Below are positions 44,998 through 57,529 of a DNA stretch of 64,000 bases, one piece after another; position 1 is the stretch's first letter, and each line of letters opens with the position of its first letter. The notes beneath the pieces were generated by a model, which was not told the DNA's origin, searched no databases, and saw nothing but the letters and a program-made list of their open reading frames with translations. The translations under genes and the position numbers were made by a program. The DNA comes from Asterias amurensis (taxonomy: Eukaryota > Echinodermata > Asteroidea > Forcipulatida > Asteriidae), in assembly GCF_032118995.1 (NCBI RefSeq), contig NC_092651.1, forward strand, positions 24,288,349 to 24,352,348, read 5' to 3'.

Positions 44998-47900
44998 CTA
45001 CACCAATCTTGCTTCTGTTGGTGATTCATATTGTAAATTCGGATGAACCTCGTCCACAGCTGGAGGTTCCTCAGATCGAACAAGATCAGTGCTCTGGTAA
45101 CTGTTAGATTTATTGCCTGTTAAGAGAGAATCAAAACACTTATTTTTTCTATATACTCAGTGTGTTAAGAAATCAACTACAACTTTCTATATATTGAATA
45201 TTCATAATTATTTCAGTAACTTCCTAGTTTGCATACACCACCATCATGTTCTGATTTGAGATGCTCAATAACGCTGGATTTCACATCGGATATGGATACT
45301 TCAGGTATTAAATGGACTGAGAATTGGAGGAGCTAACATTTTTTTATTTTCATCAGCGACTTTTTCATTTGCATGCACACCAACCTCTTATCGGATATGG
45401 TGAGCATTATACTTGAGGTATAAATGGCTTGACAACTGAAAGTAGGGGAGACTCTTTGATATGTTGAATATTCATCAGCAACTTGTTCATTTGCATACAC
45501 CTAACTCTTGTGCAGAGAAAAGGCTGGATTTCATATTGGACATGGTGAAGATTTTGAGGTATTACTGGTCGAAAACTGAAAGTGGGAGGAGCGTATTTAG
45601 TGTGTTGAATACATCTTCATTTGCATTCACACACTTTTGTGCCGAGATGCTCAATGATGCTGTATTTCATATTGGACATGGTGAAGATTTTGACAACTGA
45701 AAGTGGGAGGAGCCTGTTTTATGTGTTGAATATTCATCAAGAACTTCTTGCATACAGCACCCACCTCTCGTGCTGAGGTGCTCATTGATGCTGGATTTCA
45801 TATTGGACATGGTGAAGATTTTGACAACTGAAAGAGGGAGGAGCCTATTTAGTGTGTTGAATATTCATCAAGAACTTCTTCATTTGCATACAGCACCCAC
45901 CTCTCGTGCTGAGGTGCTCATTGATGCTGGATTTCATATTGGACATGGTGAAGATTTTGACAACTGAAAGAGGGAGGAGCCTATTTAGTGTGTTGAATAT
46001 TCATCAAGAACTTCTTCGTTTGCATACAGCACCCACCTCTCGTCCTGAGGTGCTCATTGATGCTGGATTTCATATTGGACATGGTGAAGATTTTGACAAC
46101 TGAAAGAGGGAGGAGCCTATTTAGTGTGTTGAATGTTCATCAAGAACTTCTTCATTTGCATACAGCACCCACCTCTCGTGCTGAGGTGCTCATTGATGCT
46201 GGATTTCAAACCCGATATGGTCCACATGTGCTTGAAGATTTGTTGGATGCTCAGTCTGGGTTCATCTGTATTGTAGCGCTGATAGTCAAATGCATAGGTA
46301 AAGAGTGCAGCAAAGGCTACCATTTCAATGCAAATCAGAAGATCCTAAAAGATTTCAATAATCAAATGAATGAAAGTAAAATATTAGTGTCTGTTTTTGC
46401 CAAAATATTGTTCAAAATTATGAAACTGTGTGATGCCACAAACTGCCCCAAAAAATAAAAACACTGCAAACAAATCCGGTTAAGAAATTGGCTAGATAAT
46501 AAAGTTGTTCATCTTTTTTGTTTTATTTTAACAATGGGAACATTGTAGTTCAAGTGTAGACTTCTTTCTCTTTGTTTTTACATTTAATTTTCAAAATGGC
46601 ACTTGATCGATTATTCTTCTAACATCTGTAACACTTTGTTGTACAAGTTACAAGAACTGCCAATTCTCCCTGATTTGCAGAAAGTTTCCGAAAATAACCC
46701 AATCTTTCCATGTTCTGATGAGCAAATTTGGATTTGCCCCAATTTTATTGAATGAAATTCTAAACATGTCCCGATAGTTAAACGACATTTTCCTGATAAC
46801 AAGCTGCAAATGTTGACAGCTCCGGGTTAGACCTGTTGAACCTGGGGTCCTTAAGACAAGCAATGGTTTTTGAGGGCCTCCATCTTGCTCTTGATCTTGA
46901 TATAATTATTGAACAGCTCCTTAGGAACAACACTCAATGAGGTCAGGTCAGGAGGGAGAGACTCCTAAGATTACATGCTTGTAATTTTTTACCTTATATT
47001 TTCTATTTAAAGGCAGTGGACACTATTGGTAATTGTCAAAGACTAGCCTTCACAGTTGGTGTATCTCATCGTATGCGTAAAATAACAAACCTGTGAAAAT
47101 TTGAGCTCAATCAGTCATCGAACTTGCGAGATAATAATGGAAGGAAAAAACACCCTTGCCACACGCAGTTGTGTGCGTTTAGATGGTTTGTTTCGAGACC
47201 TCAAGTTCTAAATCTGAGGTCTCGAAATCAAATTCATGGAAAATTACTTTTTTCTCGAAAACTATGGCACTTCAGAGGGAGCCGTTTCTCACAATGTTTT
47301 ATACCATAAACCTCTCCCCATTACTCGTCACCCAGAAAGGTTTTATGCTGATAATTATTTTGAGTAATTACCAATAGTGTCCACTGCCTTTGATGTTCTT
47401 CTACCTTGGTTTTGCTTATCTAACCAAAGGCTATTTGTATGTTTTCTATTATTATAGTATAATTTGCATGATGTGTGTGGAAAAAAAATATTAAAGAACT
47501 GAACTGAAACAAATTTGCTCAAGTTACTATTTACCTGCAGCATTGTAGCAAATGCAAACTCATCTTCGAAACCCCATTCTGTGTTGGTCTTTATGACACC
47601 TGTCGAAGCCAGGATATTGAGGATTGTAGCTTGAAAGTGTGTAAAAAATACCACACATTGAACTGCCAGTAACTGCAAAGTGGACCTGGGTAGCAGTTTC
47701 AGCTCTTCCTTGGTTGCTTTCCGGAGAAGGTTCTTACTGAAAATGGCCCACTAATGAGGTACGGATCGAAGAAAAAAAAATTATACGCATAAAATAACAA
47801 AACTAAGATGAAGTTTTTGACACAAATTGGTCATCGAAGTTACAAGAGAATAATGAAAGAACAAAACTTCCACGTTGCACTTAATAATAGTGTGGTTTAA

Positions 47901-50900
47901 GATTCCTTAAGAACCAGGTCTGAAGTATTTTAATGTTTGAGTGAGAAATTGCCTCTTTCTCAAAACCTACGTTTCTTCAGAGGGAGCCGTTTCTCACAAT
48001 GTTTTATACTATCAACAGCTCTCCATTGCTTGTTACCAGGTAAGTTTTTATGCTGACAATTATTTTGAGTTATTACCACTATAGTGTCCAGTGCTTTTAA
48101 AAGCCATTGAACACTTTCGGTGAACAGTTTTGTTCAAAAACCCACACTTCGTGTATCACAACTTATATATAAAATAGTAAACCTGTGAAAATTTAGGCTC
48201 AATCGGTCATCGGAGAAAATAACGGGAAAACTCACCCTTGTTTCCGCACGTTTCGCCGTGTCATGACGTGTTTAAATTAAACCGGATGTCTCGTTGTCGA
48301 GAATTGATAATTGTTTCAATGTTTTCTCAAAAATTAAAGCATTTCATGGAATAACATTTCAAAAGAAGTAGTTTACCTTTACCTTTTGTAAACCCTGTAA
48401 GTTATTTGTAAATTTGTGAACTTTTTTTTTCTGTTCCGAAAGTTTATAATGGCTTTAATTAATAAATTGACACTGTGAGCATCCTACTTACGATTTCTGA
48501 AAATGTTAGAAAGCCGGTCAACCAGGAATAGGCACCTCCTGCAGAGAAATCTCCCTCGTCGTAACTTCCGGTAATATGTGTGATTCTTTAAACGAGGAGA
48601 ATCAACGAAAACAGAAAGTTTACTAGAATGGTATATTGGATTCTTATTGTAAACAGTTTGCCGTATTACCGAAATTTTACATTCGCAACGTTCGTTATCG
48701 TTAAGCCCGGTTCATACTTCCTGCGAATGCGAATGCGAAGCGAATCTTGACGTCACAAATTCGCAACGAACAATTCGCAGCAGTTGCCCCTATTCGCGAA
48801 TAATCTCTGCGAAAGGAGGTTGTGACGTCAAATTCACGTCAAATTCGCTTTGCATTCGCATTCGCACGAAGTATGAACCGGGCTTAAGGCATTGGCAAGC
48901 AATGACATGAGTTTAAGCATTCGTAATATATTGGCAAGGAGGTGGAGAATGACTTGTGAACGTTCCGAAATTGGTACCAACGCTTATGAAGATATAGACT
49001 TGATTCAAGTCGCATTCTTGTATGAGAGGTCCCTAAGCAACCCCAACTTACTATAAAACATAGCATACACAGTACAGTGCGCGCTCGCCGTCAAAGTGTG
49101 GTCCCGAGCATGCGGAACAGCTTTTGGAATGCAGAGCATCACAAACAGTATTTTCCTTATGGGGATGGCACGGAATTGGGACTTGAGTCAACTCTAGTGA
49201 AGACACGGCTAATGTGGCGAAGTTTGTAAGCACTTTCGTAAGCACTTTCGAGAGCAGCAAGAGGGGAAAGAATCCCCCTCCTGCCACACCGAAACGCTAT
49301 ACTCGGAGGCCACAGGTTCAAATCCCGCTGAAGTTATTCGTTCTCTTTGATCACAACCAAAGTGAATGAAACTTTACACAGCCAGTCCCCCTATTGGTTT
49401 ATATAGGCCTAACTTGAGATATTTGTGATTTTTAAAGTTATTTTTGTAAACGAGTTGACATCATATCAAGCGTATAATGCCATACAAGCGTATAATGACA
49501 CTGCTCTAGAATGCAAGGGTCGTGGGTTCGAATCCCACCCGAGTAACATGCCTGTGATATTTTTTCACAGGACTCGGGAAAGTACTGAGTATACAGTGCT
49601 AACACACATCGGTGTATGGGTAAAAACCAAAAATTAATATTCTTTATCCCCGATGCAAATTTAACATCTATTATAATGAAAATGTTACTTACATTGTAAT
49701 TATGGTTGCAATAATTCGGACAACGGCATAGTTAAGGACACCCAGTTTACATCTGCGGATTGTTCTAGTGATATGAATAAGCACAAAAAGAAGAAATGAA
49801 CAATAGTTTTTTCTCAACCTTACAATGCTTTTATCAAGATTTCTGAAATCAATGTAATTTTGAACAAAGACGGTAGAAATTGGGAGAATTTGGTTCGTAA
49901 ATTTGAAATAATTAATTGTACGTGCGTTTATAATTCTCCTTTATAACATTTGAACTGGTCGTCATAATCTTCATGTCATTCTTTTGTTTCTCTTGAATAA
50001 ATTAACATGTTATGATCAGCTGAGGTCTCGAATTAAACTCAAATATTTTAGTGATAAATTTCTTTTCTCAAAAACTAAGTTACTTCAGAGGGAGTAAGTT
50101 GTATACTATCAACAGCTCTAAATTGCTCGTTTCCAAGTAAGTTTTTATGCTATAAATTATTTTGAGTAATTAAAATCTTACCGTTTGTTTGGCACCTTCT
50201 TGAGGCAGCACAATGGATGAGGTAGCTTGATCTCTGACTTCATGGCCATCCTGTTATCAAAGTCTGGCACCCCGTCGTAGAAGGCAACAAGGTAGTACAC
50301 GACATTATAGATGGTTAAAGCCTTGTATAGCTCACGGATTGTGTCAAAATATATCTCGTTTTGCGGAAAACGAAGAGCAAACCACTGTTGAGTTATGAAA
50401 AACAAATAATATATGAGCTTATTGTAGTTATTATACGAGATCATATAATGTATCAGTTTACTTTGACTGTGGTGGAGAACGATTTTATAAGAACAAAAAA
50501 CATGTTCAGCACCTTTACAAAAGCGTCCGGTACAGGTTTTCCCGCCCAATTTCGGCGCAAAAAATAGTAAACACCCTGCACAATTTCACTGACACGCATT
50601 CACATTGATAGTTATTCCCCAATCACCTCAAACTTGGGTTTCTATTTTAATGCATTCAATTTCGTTTTCGTGCACACATGATTTTGTTTTTCTCATTCAG
50701 ATTCTTTTCAGTCTCTTTTATTTGACACTCTCCTACCAATACCTACACCATCAGAAGTACTGTAAACTCATCTCTCAAATCAGGTATAGCTCCACAATCA
50801 CGTGAACAATGAAGAAACTTTAAAGGCAGTGGACACTATCGGTAGTTACTCAAAATAATTATTGGCATAAAACCTTTCTTGGTGACGAGTAATGGGGAGA

Positions 50901-52940
50901 GGTTGATGGTATAAAAAACATTGTGAGAAACGGCTCCCTCTGAAGTGCCATGGTTTTTGAGAAAGAAGTTATTTTCCACGAATTTGATTTCGAGACCTCA
51001 GATTTAGAACTTGAGGTCTCGAAATCAACCATCTAAACGCACACAACTTCGTGTGACAAGGGTGTTTTTTTCATTCATTATTTTCTCGCAACTTCGATGA
51101 CCGATTGAGCTCAAATTTTCACAGGTTTGTCATTTTATGTATATGTTGAGATACACCAACTGTGAAGGCTAGTCTTTGACAATTACCTATAGTGTCCACT
51201 GCCTTTAAGTTTGGATCATGATCATAATATAATAGAGAACAGTTTCGAATTTTCAACCCAGACAATTGAAGTATTAGCTACTTCTTTGTTAGCGGTGGTA
51301 GAACAGCAAGACCGTTCTGAACAGAACATAATCTACCCAGCACGATAGATATACACATTACCGCCCCAACCCCCCCCCCCCCGTCCCAGAAACATTGATA
51401 CCTCATCTACCAATACATCATATCCCATATATTTCTTTGTTGCATCTGAAATTACTCTCACGAACATAAACATTGAGCTGTTTTCATGTATCGTGAGTAT
51501 TAAGATTATTTTGTTCTTAACCTCTGTTCGATTCAGTCACAGTGCTAGGTTGTATAGTTTTGCGAAATTTCTTTTGAGTGAGGGATGTGTGTTGTTCTGG
51601 AGAAAAAACGGAATTGGCAACTCAGCGTTTGAAAGAGTGTGCTCTGATTGGCCAATAGGAAAAAAATTATTACTTAGGTTGATCTAAAAATGTTCTTTAA
51701 ATTTAGCAGTTTGCAACTTACACTGTTTAAGACGTAGATTGGAACCATCCACAAAATCCTGGGGGAAAATTAGATCAACAAATTAAATCACATTTCCATC
51801 GCAGTCCTTTATTCAATGAAAATTATCAACAACAGACAAGCACGACGTCGTTTTGTAACATCATAAACCAGAATCTCCCCGTATAGGCCTATTCCATCTG
51901 TAACAATAATTATACTCAAATTCTTTGTTCTTTATAAATATGGGATGATAATTTGTTCACTATAATTAATTGTAAGAGGGGAGTCTGCTGTGGGCGTGTC
52001 TACTGCGTGTAGATCCTGGCTATAAAGGGGGACCCAACATAATGTTAGTATTGTTAATATTTAGCTGGAATTTACAGAGCGCCTTTTCCATATATGAATA
52101 CGAAGCGCTTGCATGTCTCCAACACAGATAAATGAACTTCAAAATCAAACTTGGACCTAAGTGAATAAAACCACTGTCGAAACAAGCGAGTCTTCACCAA
52201 TGTTTGTATTTCTGTATCTAAATTTAAATCAGGAAGTGAATTCCACTTGGGCCCGCAGTAGGCACAGTCTCCTGTGTTAAAAGAGGATTTTAGGGAATTT
52301 CTATTTATTGATCTCTTGGTTCACATTGTTCACAGCAAACCTCAAACCATGTTTTCCCTCAACCCCGTGTGAATACTGACGTCCAGAAGGATCAAAGCAC
52401 TTCTAACTGATAGTAGGAAACTGCATAAGCTTTCGTCAACAACTACTTCATCAGATACAGTGGGGGACATGCAAGGCTAACTAACTATATCATTATGCTC
52501 AGAACGATACAGTGTCGTCACAGCCACAGAATACATGAAGCAGGGTTTCCTCTCCACTTTTACAAAACAATACATAAATCTGGGTTACATTTCATTTTAC
52601 TATTATTTTACCTGATGATGTGTTTCTGAAGATTTGGTCGAGTGAAACAGATCATGTGATTGACGATGCCCCAGAGTGATATCGGAATCGAGATGACCAT
52701 TGAAATGAATCCCACCAAAGCAAGTGTCCTCTGGAATTTCTCATCCTCTTTTGCAGCATTGGTGAAGTCGATAATGACGAATGGTGTTGCAACTGCTACG
52801 ATAAGTCCGTATATCACGTAGACTACGGGAATGATCCAGCCTCGCCAGCTAAGACTCGACCGTGAATCGGCGATATTCCCCGGCGGGGCGGCTCTCGCAC
52901 CACCCCGCTCGGCTGTGTTTGTTCCTTGGTTGGAATCCAT
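44998..52940 (-). CDS. TMEM184C-like: TMEM184-like seven-pass membrane protein, copy B, 8 exons, 413 aa
   Basis: Exons in order: 52940-52612, 51758-51722, 50384-50182, 49764-49693, 48585-48492, 47750-47535, 46344-46173, 45116-44998; 1242 bases in frame. Exons 2 to 6 have exactly the lengths of copy A (37, 203, 72, 94, 216), and the phases agree, so the two genes are tandem duplicates. I chose the ATG at 52940 (MDSNQGTNTAERGG) because it aligns with copy A's MDPTREANRVERGD; an in-frame ATG 48 bases upstream also exists. The membrane core is conserved (ILWMVPIYVLNSWFALRFP, RRCKLGVLNYAVVR, STLQLLAVQCVVFF). The last exon matches copy A through TDLVR, PPAVD and ESPTEA, then stops, so most of the acidic tail is absent. 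Confidence 0.9.
45200..46172 (-). repeat. 136 bp tandem array of exon 7 end plus donor, copy B intron 7
   Basis: CTCATTGATGCTGGATTTC starts at 45781, 45917, 46053 and 46189, an exact 136-base period; the last lies in true exon 7. Older diverged units reach back to about 45200. Each unit repeats the exon end encoding the NEHLSTR region and the donor AGAG/GTGGGTGC. It is homologous to the array in copy A, so an array existed before the gene duplication and was later made uniform in copy B. Confidence 0.85.
47007..47393. mobile_element. MITE family A1 in copy B intron 6
   Basis: Full length, both ends and the core hairpin present. It lies 142 bases beyond the donor of exon 6. Confidence 0.92.
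47780..48100. mobile_element. MITE family A1, left end lost
   Basis: The inner arms and right end (TAGTGTCCAGTGCTTTTAA) remain. It starts 30 bases beyond the acceptor of copy B exon 6 and abuts a family B element. Confidence 0.7.
48098..48458. mobile_element. MITE family B in copy B intron 5
   Basis: Left end AAGCCATTGAACACTTTC, sharing its flank with the A1 copy before it; right end decayed (AAGTTTATAATGGCTTTAA). It ends 33 bases from copy B exon 5. Confidence 0.85.
48701..48887. mobile_element. Family E element, intact, copy B intron 4
   Basis: TTAAGCCCGGTTCATACTTC opens it and GAAGTATGAACCGGGCTTAA closes it: 187 bases with TTAA target duplication, typical of piggyBac-type or Kolobok-type non-autonomous elements (family knowledge). 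Almost wholly made of GCGAAT words. Confidence 0.88.
49497..49672 (+). mobile_element. SINE S1, copy B intron 4
   Basis: CACTGCTCTAGAATGCAAGG, B box GTGGGTTCGAATCCCAC, body to GATGCAAATTTAACATCTAT, which also ends the copy at 1695. Confidence 0.78.
50019..50172. mobile_element. MITE family A1, fragment
   Basis: Begins in the core (TGAGGTCTCGAATT) and runs to TTTTGAGTAATTA, 10 bases from the copy B exon 3 donor. Confidence 0.65.
50819..51208. mobile_element. MITE family A1 in copy B intron 2
   Basis: Full length; core hairpin GAGACCTCAGATTTAG / TTGAGGTCTCG intact; TTAA at both sides. Confidence 0.92.
52048..52300 (-). mobile_element. LINE 3' fragment, copy B intron 1
   Basis: Minus strand reads CAYCGPKWNSLPDLNLD, then VKTRLFRQWFY and GKGAL plus stop, the C-terminal end of a LINE protein. 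Confidence 0.65.
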
Positions 52941-52999
52941 GGCATAACACGTTTTCTGCAAAGCATGTGAGGGCTCTTGATGGTGCAATGTGGTCTTTT

Positions 53000-53830
53000 A
53001 TATTAAGCAGATTGATAAGATGAATATTGCGGTGATTTCAAGTACTTCCTATAAATAGTTTTGACGTCAGGTCAGAAGACGATCACTCAGATATTTCGTT
53101 TTCACCAAAACGAGCGTCATTCGGGTCATGTGATTGTGAGAAACCTACTGTTTAAAAAATATCCTACGCCATCGTATTCGTAGGTCATAGGTCGCGAGTT
53201 GTCAAACACGATATCCACCGAACACAGCACAACGTATATAGACGGTGAAAATGAACCATTATGGTCCTTGAACATCTAGGTCATGTTGATGTTTGTTTGG
53301 CTTGTCATTTTATGAAGAAAAAACATCAACAATGACAAGGCAGAAAGAGCGTATTATAAAAGGGGGGCATTAGTTGCTAAAAATGATCGATGACATTTTA
53401 CAGAACAAAATAATGGACGTACTACTCAGCCAACTGCGCAAAATTGGAAAAATAAGAAATAAAACAAAATATATACATAAAAAAATCCTATACACCTGAA
53501 CTATAGACACTCTACAGCACACATCAACACAAAGACAAACACAAATATATTATTGACAAACTTGTATAATGTTTTTTTTTTAAGTATCAAATCAAAGCCC
53601 AATAAGTTTGAGATAATAATTATGACTGAAAAGACGCCCCATCCGACCCCCCTACCTGAATTTCATTATTCTAAGTTACATTTGAAAAAGCTAAGAGCTT
53701 CATTTTAGAAAGTTTGCTGATTTCGTGTAGCAGAGACATTGACATAGGATATTTAGAAACTTTGTCTTATTTTTAACTTTAACATTATTATATTATATCG
53801 TTGCGGTACCCGCTGCCAAAACATAGGATT
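53000..53830. other. Upstream of copy B; promoter expected, no clear motif
   Basis: The region 5' of the copy B start codon. It has an AT-rich stretch (53400-53620) and no recognisable repeat family or coding exon. The promoter should lie here, but I could not mark it. Confidence 0.3.
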
Positions 53831-53832
53831 CG

Positions 53833-53972
53833 AACTGCCTCCAGCTACCGGGCAACCTCATTGCAAGGGCCATAGGTTCGAGTCCCACCCGAGTAACAGG
53901 CCTGTGATATTTTTTTCACAGGACTCGGGAAAGTACTGAGTATACAGTGCAATGGGTAAAAACAAAATAATA
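53833..53972 (+). mobile_element. SINE S1, internally deleted
   Basis: GCTACCGGGCAACCTCA joins directly to TTGCAAGGGCCATAGGTTCG, so part of the tRNA head is missing; the body has TTCACAGGACTCGGGAAAGT. Confidence 0.75.
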
Positions 53973-54285
53973 AACTTGGTCTTGGCCTTGGGATCCCTTT
54001 TCATGCACCATTTATTTAAGTTGTGATAAATTCATGTGTAGCCTTTTTCATTTATTTTTTACTAGTTTTTACAAAATAATGGCAACCCACCCACACATGT
54101 CACGGTGTCCTCAAGAGTGGTTTGCGTATAATGATGTACAAAACATTACATCAAGTGTTCTTTTTTGACAATTTAATTTAAAATTTTCAAGTTAATTAGT
54201 CAAGGCGTCATGAAAAACAATAGGTATTCTAAAATGGAACCTTTACTCTAAACATAAAACAAACAACAAACATGATGTTCCTTTA

Positions 54286-54664
54286 TTAAAGACAGTGGAC
54301 ACTATTGGTAATTGTCAAAGACCAGTCTTCTCACTTGGTGTATCTCAACAGATGCATTAAATAACAAACCTGTGATAATTTGAGCTCAATCGGTCGTCGA
54401 AGTTACGAGATATTAATGAAAGAAAAACCACCCTTGTCACACGAAGTTGTGTGCTTCCAGATGCTTGATTTCGAGACCTCAAATTCTAAATATGAGGTCT
54501 CGAAATCAAATTCGTGGAAAATTATTTTCTTTCTGGAAAACTACTCCACTTCAAATGGAGCCGTTTCTCACAATGTTTTACATTACCAACCTCTCCCCAT
54601 TACTCGTTACCAAGTAAGGTTTTATGCTAGTCAATATTTTGTATAATTACCAATAGTGTCCACT
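54286..54664. mobile_element. MITE family A1, right tip lost
   Basis: Left end complete; the right end stops within TAGTGTCCACT. Confidence 0.85.
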
Positions 54665-55113
54665 CAGACACAATATTGACAAGGTATCATAAAATCAGAT
54701 TGAATTTTGTAACAGCATAAGAGCTTGATTTATTCACACGCACAAAAATTGTGAAATGTTTTCAAGGAAGATTTATTGTTTGATTCAAGGAGCCCGATAC
54801 ATGACCCAAAAACAGACACTGATGTTGCGTCATATTGAGAAGTACAGTTATCATTACATAAACACTTACGGACTGACCAATCATGTCCATGGTTTAGCTA
54901 GAGGGGTGTGGGACGAGGGAGGCAAAAAAAGCACAAATCCCCATTGAAATTTCTCGGTGTATTGTGGATGGCATATTGGTATAAATCACAAAAAATGACA
55001 CGGGAACACAATTACAATTGTTCATACCCTGTAATAAGGCCGTCTTTGTTTGTTTATACCACGATGTGATCTGCTTCTCATTACATGATTATTGTGGCAG
55101 CTGATGTGGTAAT

Positions 55114-55467
55114 GATGTTCGTAGAGTGTCATGGCCGAGTGGTTAAGAGCATCGAATTCAAGTTCTGGTGCTAATTCACCGAGTGTGGGTTCGAATCCCG
55201 GTATTGACACTTGTGTCCTTGAGCAAGATACTTTACTATAATTGCTTCTCTTCACCCAGGGGTATAAATGGGTACCTGCGAGGGTAGAGGTTGATATTGT
55301 GAATGAAAAGCTTTCAGAGCGCCACGGCAGCTCGGGGCTGTATACTCCCTAATGGGAGCTGAGAAAGATTAAAGGGATGTTTATTGGCCCAATGACCAGG
55401 GGACTAATGTAAAGCGCATTGATACAGTTTATTGTGAAATGCGCTATATAAGAACTTGTTATTATTA
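55114..55467 (+). mobile_element. tRNA-derived SINE type S2 with (TTA)n tail
   Basis: Head GTCATGGCCGAGTGGTTAAG (A box of a Leu/Ser-type tRNA) and GTGGGTTCGAATCCCGG (B box), body CCTTGAGCAAGATACTTTAC, tail of TTATTA repeats after GAAATGCGCTATATAAG. The tail type matches the LINE at 16166, hinting at a shared retrotransposition machinery. Confidence 0.82.
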
Positions 55468-55540
55468 TTATTATTATTTAATGCCAATGGTGCAAGCTTG
55501 GCCGAGTTTCGTTCATGTAACCACACACCATCCCAGACAC

Positions 55541-55910
55541 AAAACACTATTGGTAATTACTCAAAATAATTATTAGCATAAAACATCACTCGGTAACGAG
55601 TAATAGGGAGAGGTTGATAGTATAAAACATTGTGAGAAAACGGCTCCCTCTCAAGTGATGTAGTTATCGAGAAAATAGTACTTTTCCACGAATTTGATTT
55701 CGAGACCTCACATGTAGAATTTTGAGATCTCGAAATCAAGCATCTGAAAGCACACAACTTCGCGTGACAAGGGTGTTTTTTCTTTTTCTTTTTCTTCGAT
55801 GGCCGATTGAGCTCAAATCTTTACAGGTTTGTTATTTCATGCATATGATGAGTTACACCAAGTGAGAAAACTGGTCTTTGACAATTACCAATAGTGTCCA
55901 CTGTCTTTAA
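55541..55910. mobile_element. MITE family A1, left tip decayed
   Basis: Left starts at ACACTATTGGTAATTAC; right end TAGTGTCCACTGTCTTTAA. It follows a SINE tail by about 75 bases. Confidence 0.85.
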
Positions 55911-56275
55911 GCTTATATACGCCTACACCTTCTATTGACCCTTTTGTTTAAACTCAGTGGACCTTTCCCAAACCGTGGATCCTACTGTCTGTTTTGTTAT
56001 ATAAAGGCCTCCGGTTTAAGACTGTATAGCCCAATGTATAAATCGACGGGAGCTTCATTAAGTTCCTAGTGATTGAAATAAGAACTTGCCCCCGCAAGAT
56101 GGACACAAGGGGAAACACTGCCCCAACGAAGGCACTAAACATATACGGTAAATGGAGTGTAATTTTTATTTATAAAAACCTTTAGCGTTTTTCCAAGTTG
56201 GCACGAAGCATAAAAAATAATAGCCTTTGGAACATAAGGCACTATTGTTTAGCAAGTTTTAGAAACAACTGTTAC

Positions 56276-56665
56276 TTAAAGGTACTGGGCGTGTTTGGTA
56301 ATTGTCAAAGACCAGTACTCTCACTTGGTGTATCCCAACATAAATATGCATGAAATAACAAACCTGTGAAAATTTGAGCTAAATTGGTCGTCAATGTTGC
56401 GAGATAATAATGAAAGAAAAAACACCCTTGTCATACGAAGTTGTGTGCTTTCAGATGCTTGATTTCGAGACCTCGAAACCTAATTCTGGGGTCTCGAAAT
56501 CAATTTCATGAAAAATTACTTCTTTCTCGAAAACTTCGTTACTTCAGAGTGAGCCGTTTCTCACAATGTTTTATACTATCAGCAGCTCACCATACTCGTC
56601 AACAAGTAAGGTTTTAGGCTGATAATTCATTGGAGTAATTACCAAAAAGTGTCCACTGCCTTTAA
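56276..56665. mobile_element. MITE family A1/A2 hybrid-looking copy
   Basis: The left end GGTACTGGGCGTGTTTGG mixes A1 and A2 features; the right end is AAGTGTCCACTGCC. The core is the A1 hairpin. Confidence 0.8.
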
Positions 56666-56870
56666 AGGCACTGGACACTATTGGTAAGTTCAAATCAAGC
56701 AATTGGTGAATCAAGCATCTGAAAGCACACAACTTCGTGTGACAATGGTGTTTTGTCTTCCATTATTATCTCGCAACTTCGACGACCAGTGCGTTCAAAT
56801 TAATTTGTCACTGGTTTGTTATTTTATGCATACGTTGAGATGCAAGTGAGAAGACTGGTCTTTGACAATA
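56662..56870. mobile_element. MITE family A1, partial, abutting the previous copy
   Basis: It begins TTAAAGGCACTGGACACTA, sharing TTAA with the element before it, and lacks most of one arm and its right tip. Confidence 0.7.
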
Positions 56871-57309
56871 TCCGCAGACCTATACCTATTAAAAGTTAAC
56901 CTGCTGATATAATCAAGCTATAAAACAAAATAATTATGGTATTTTACGACGTTACCCTTATTTCCCCCAACCAAATCATGCTGTCATTTTTTCAACAACA
57001 ATCCAGTCAATTCTTCACAAAGTTCGTTAATATCACCATTAGAACACTAAAATTACACTAAAATATATATTTACTTTAATCGTATAAAAAACTCGATTTA
57101 TATCTCTCGATGGTTAGTTAATCAAACGTTTGAAAGCATAAAAACTGTTAATATTATTTAACCTTGTCTCTTTTGTTTTTGTATAACTAAATATTTCATA
57201 AACATTAAAAACATCCAGCTGCGTGTTAAGAAGCAAATGGGATTTATATTATAGTAGCAAGAGCAAGATGTGAACAACATCCTTGTGGGAAAATGAGAAG
57301 GTACATTGG

Positions 57310-57520
57310 CCCCAGAGCAACTATAAACACAAATATTAATAGTAAACTTGCGGGTACAACCATGGGTTAAAACTCTTTTGAAGGAGTGGTGGCTCTGAAA
57401 AGAGCCGGTTTGGTCTCGACGTTTCGAACTGTATACTCTGATCGTCTTCTATTAATATTTATATTTATAGTTGTTCTTATTCTCCACACCATGCAAAGCT
57501 CCAAACACCATTTACATTGG
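57310..57520. mobile_element. Family M element
   Basis: CAACTATAAACACAAATATT at the left pairs with AATATTTATATTTATAGTTG at the right; GGTCTCGACGTTTCGAACTG lies in the middle. Confidence 0.6.
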
Positions 57521-57529
57521 CCCCATATG

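Noticed and set aside
44874-45083. 69-residue frame overlapping copy B exon 8
   Set aside because: Wrong frame: the spliced frame that matches copy A's tail ends at 44998.
45461-46458. Series of repeated 65-residue frames and a 133-residue frame, plus strand
   Set aside because: They follow the 136 bp array and run antisense to true exon 7 of copy B.
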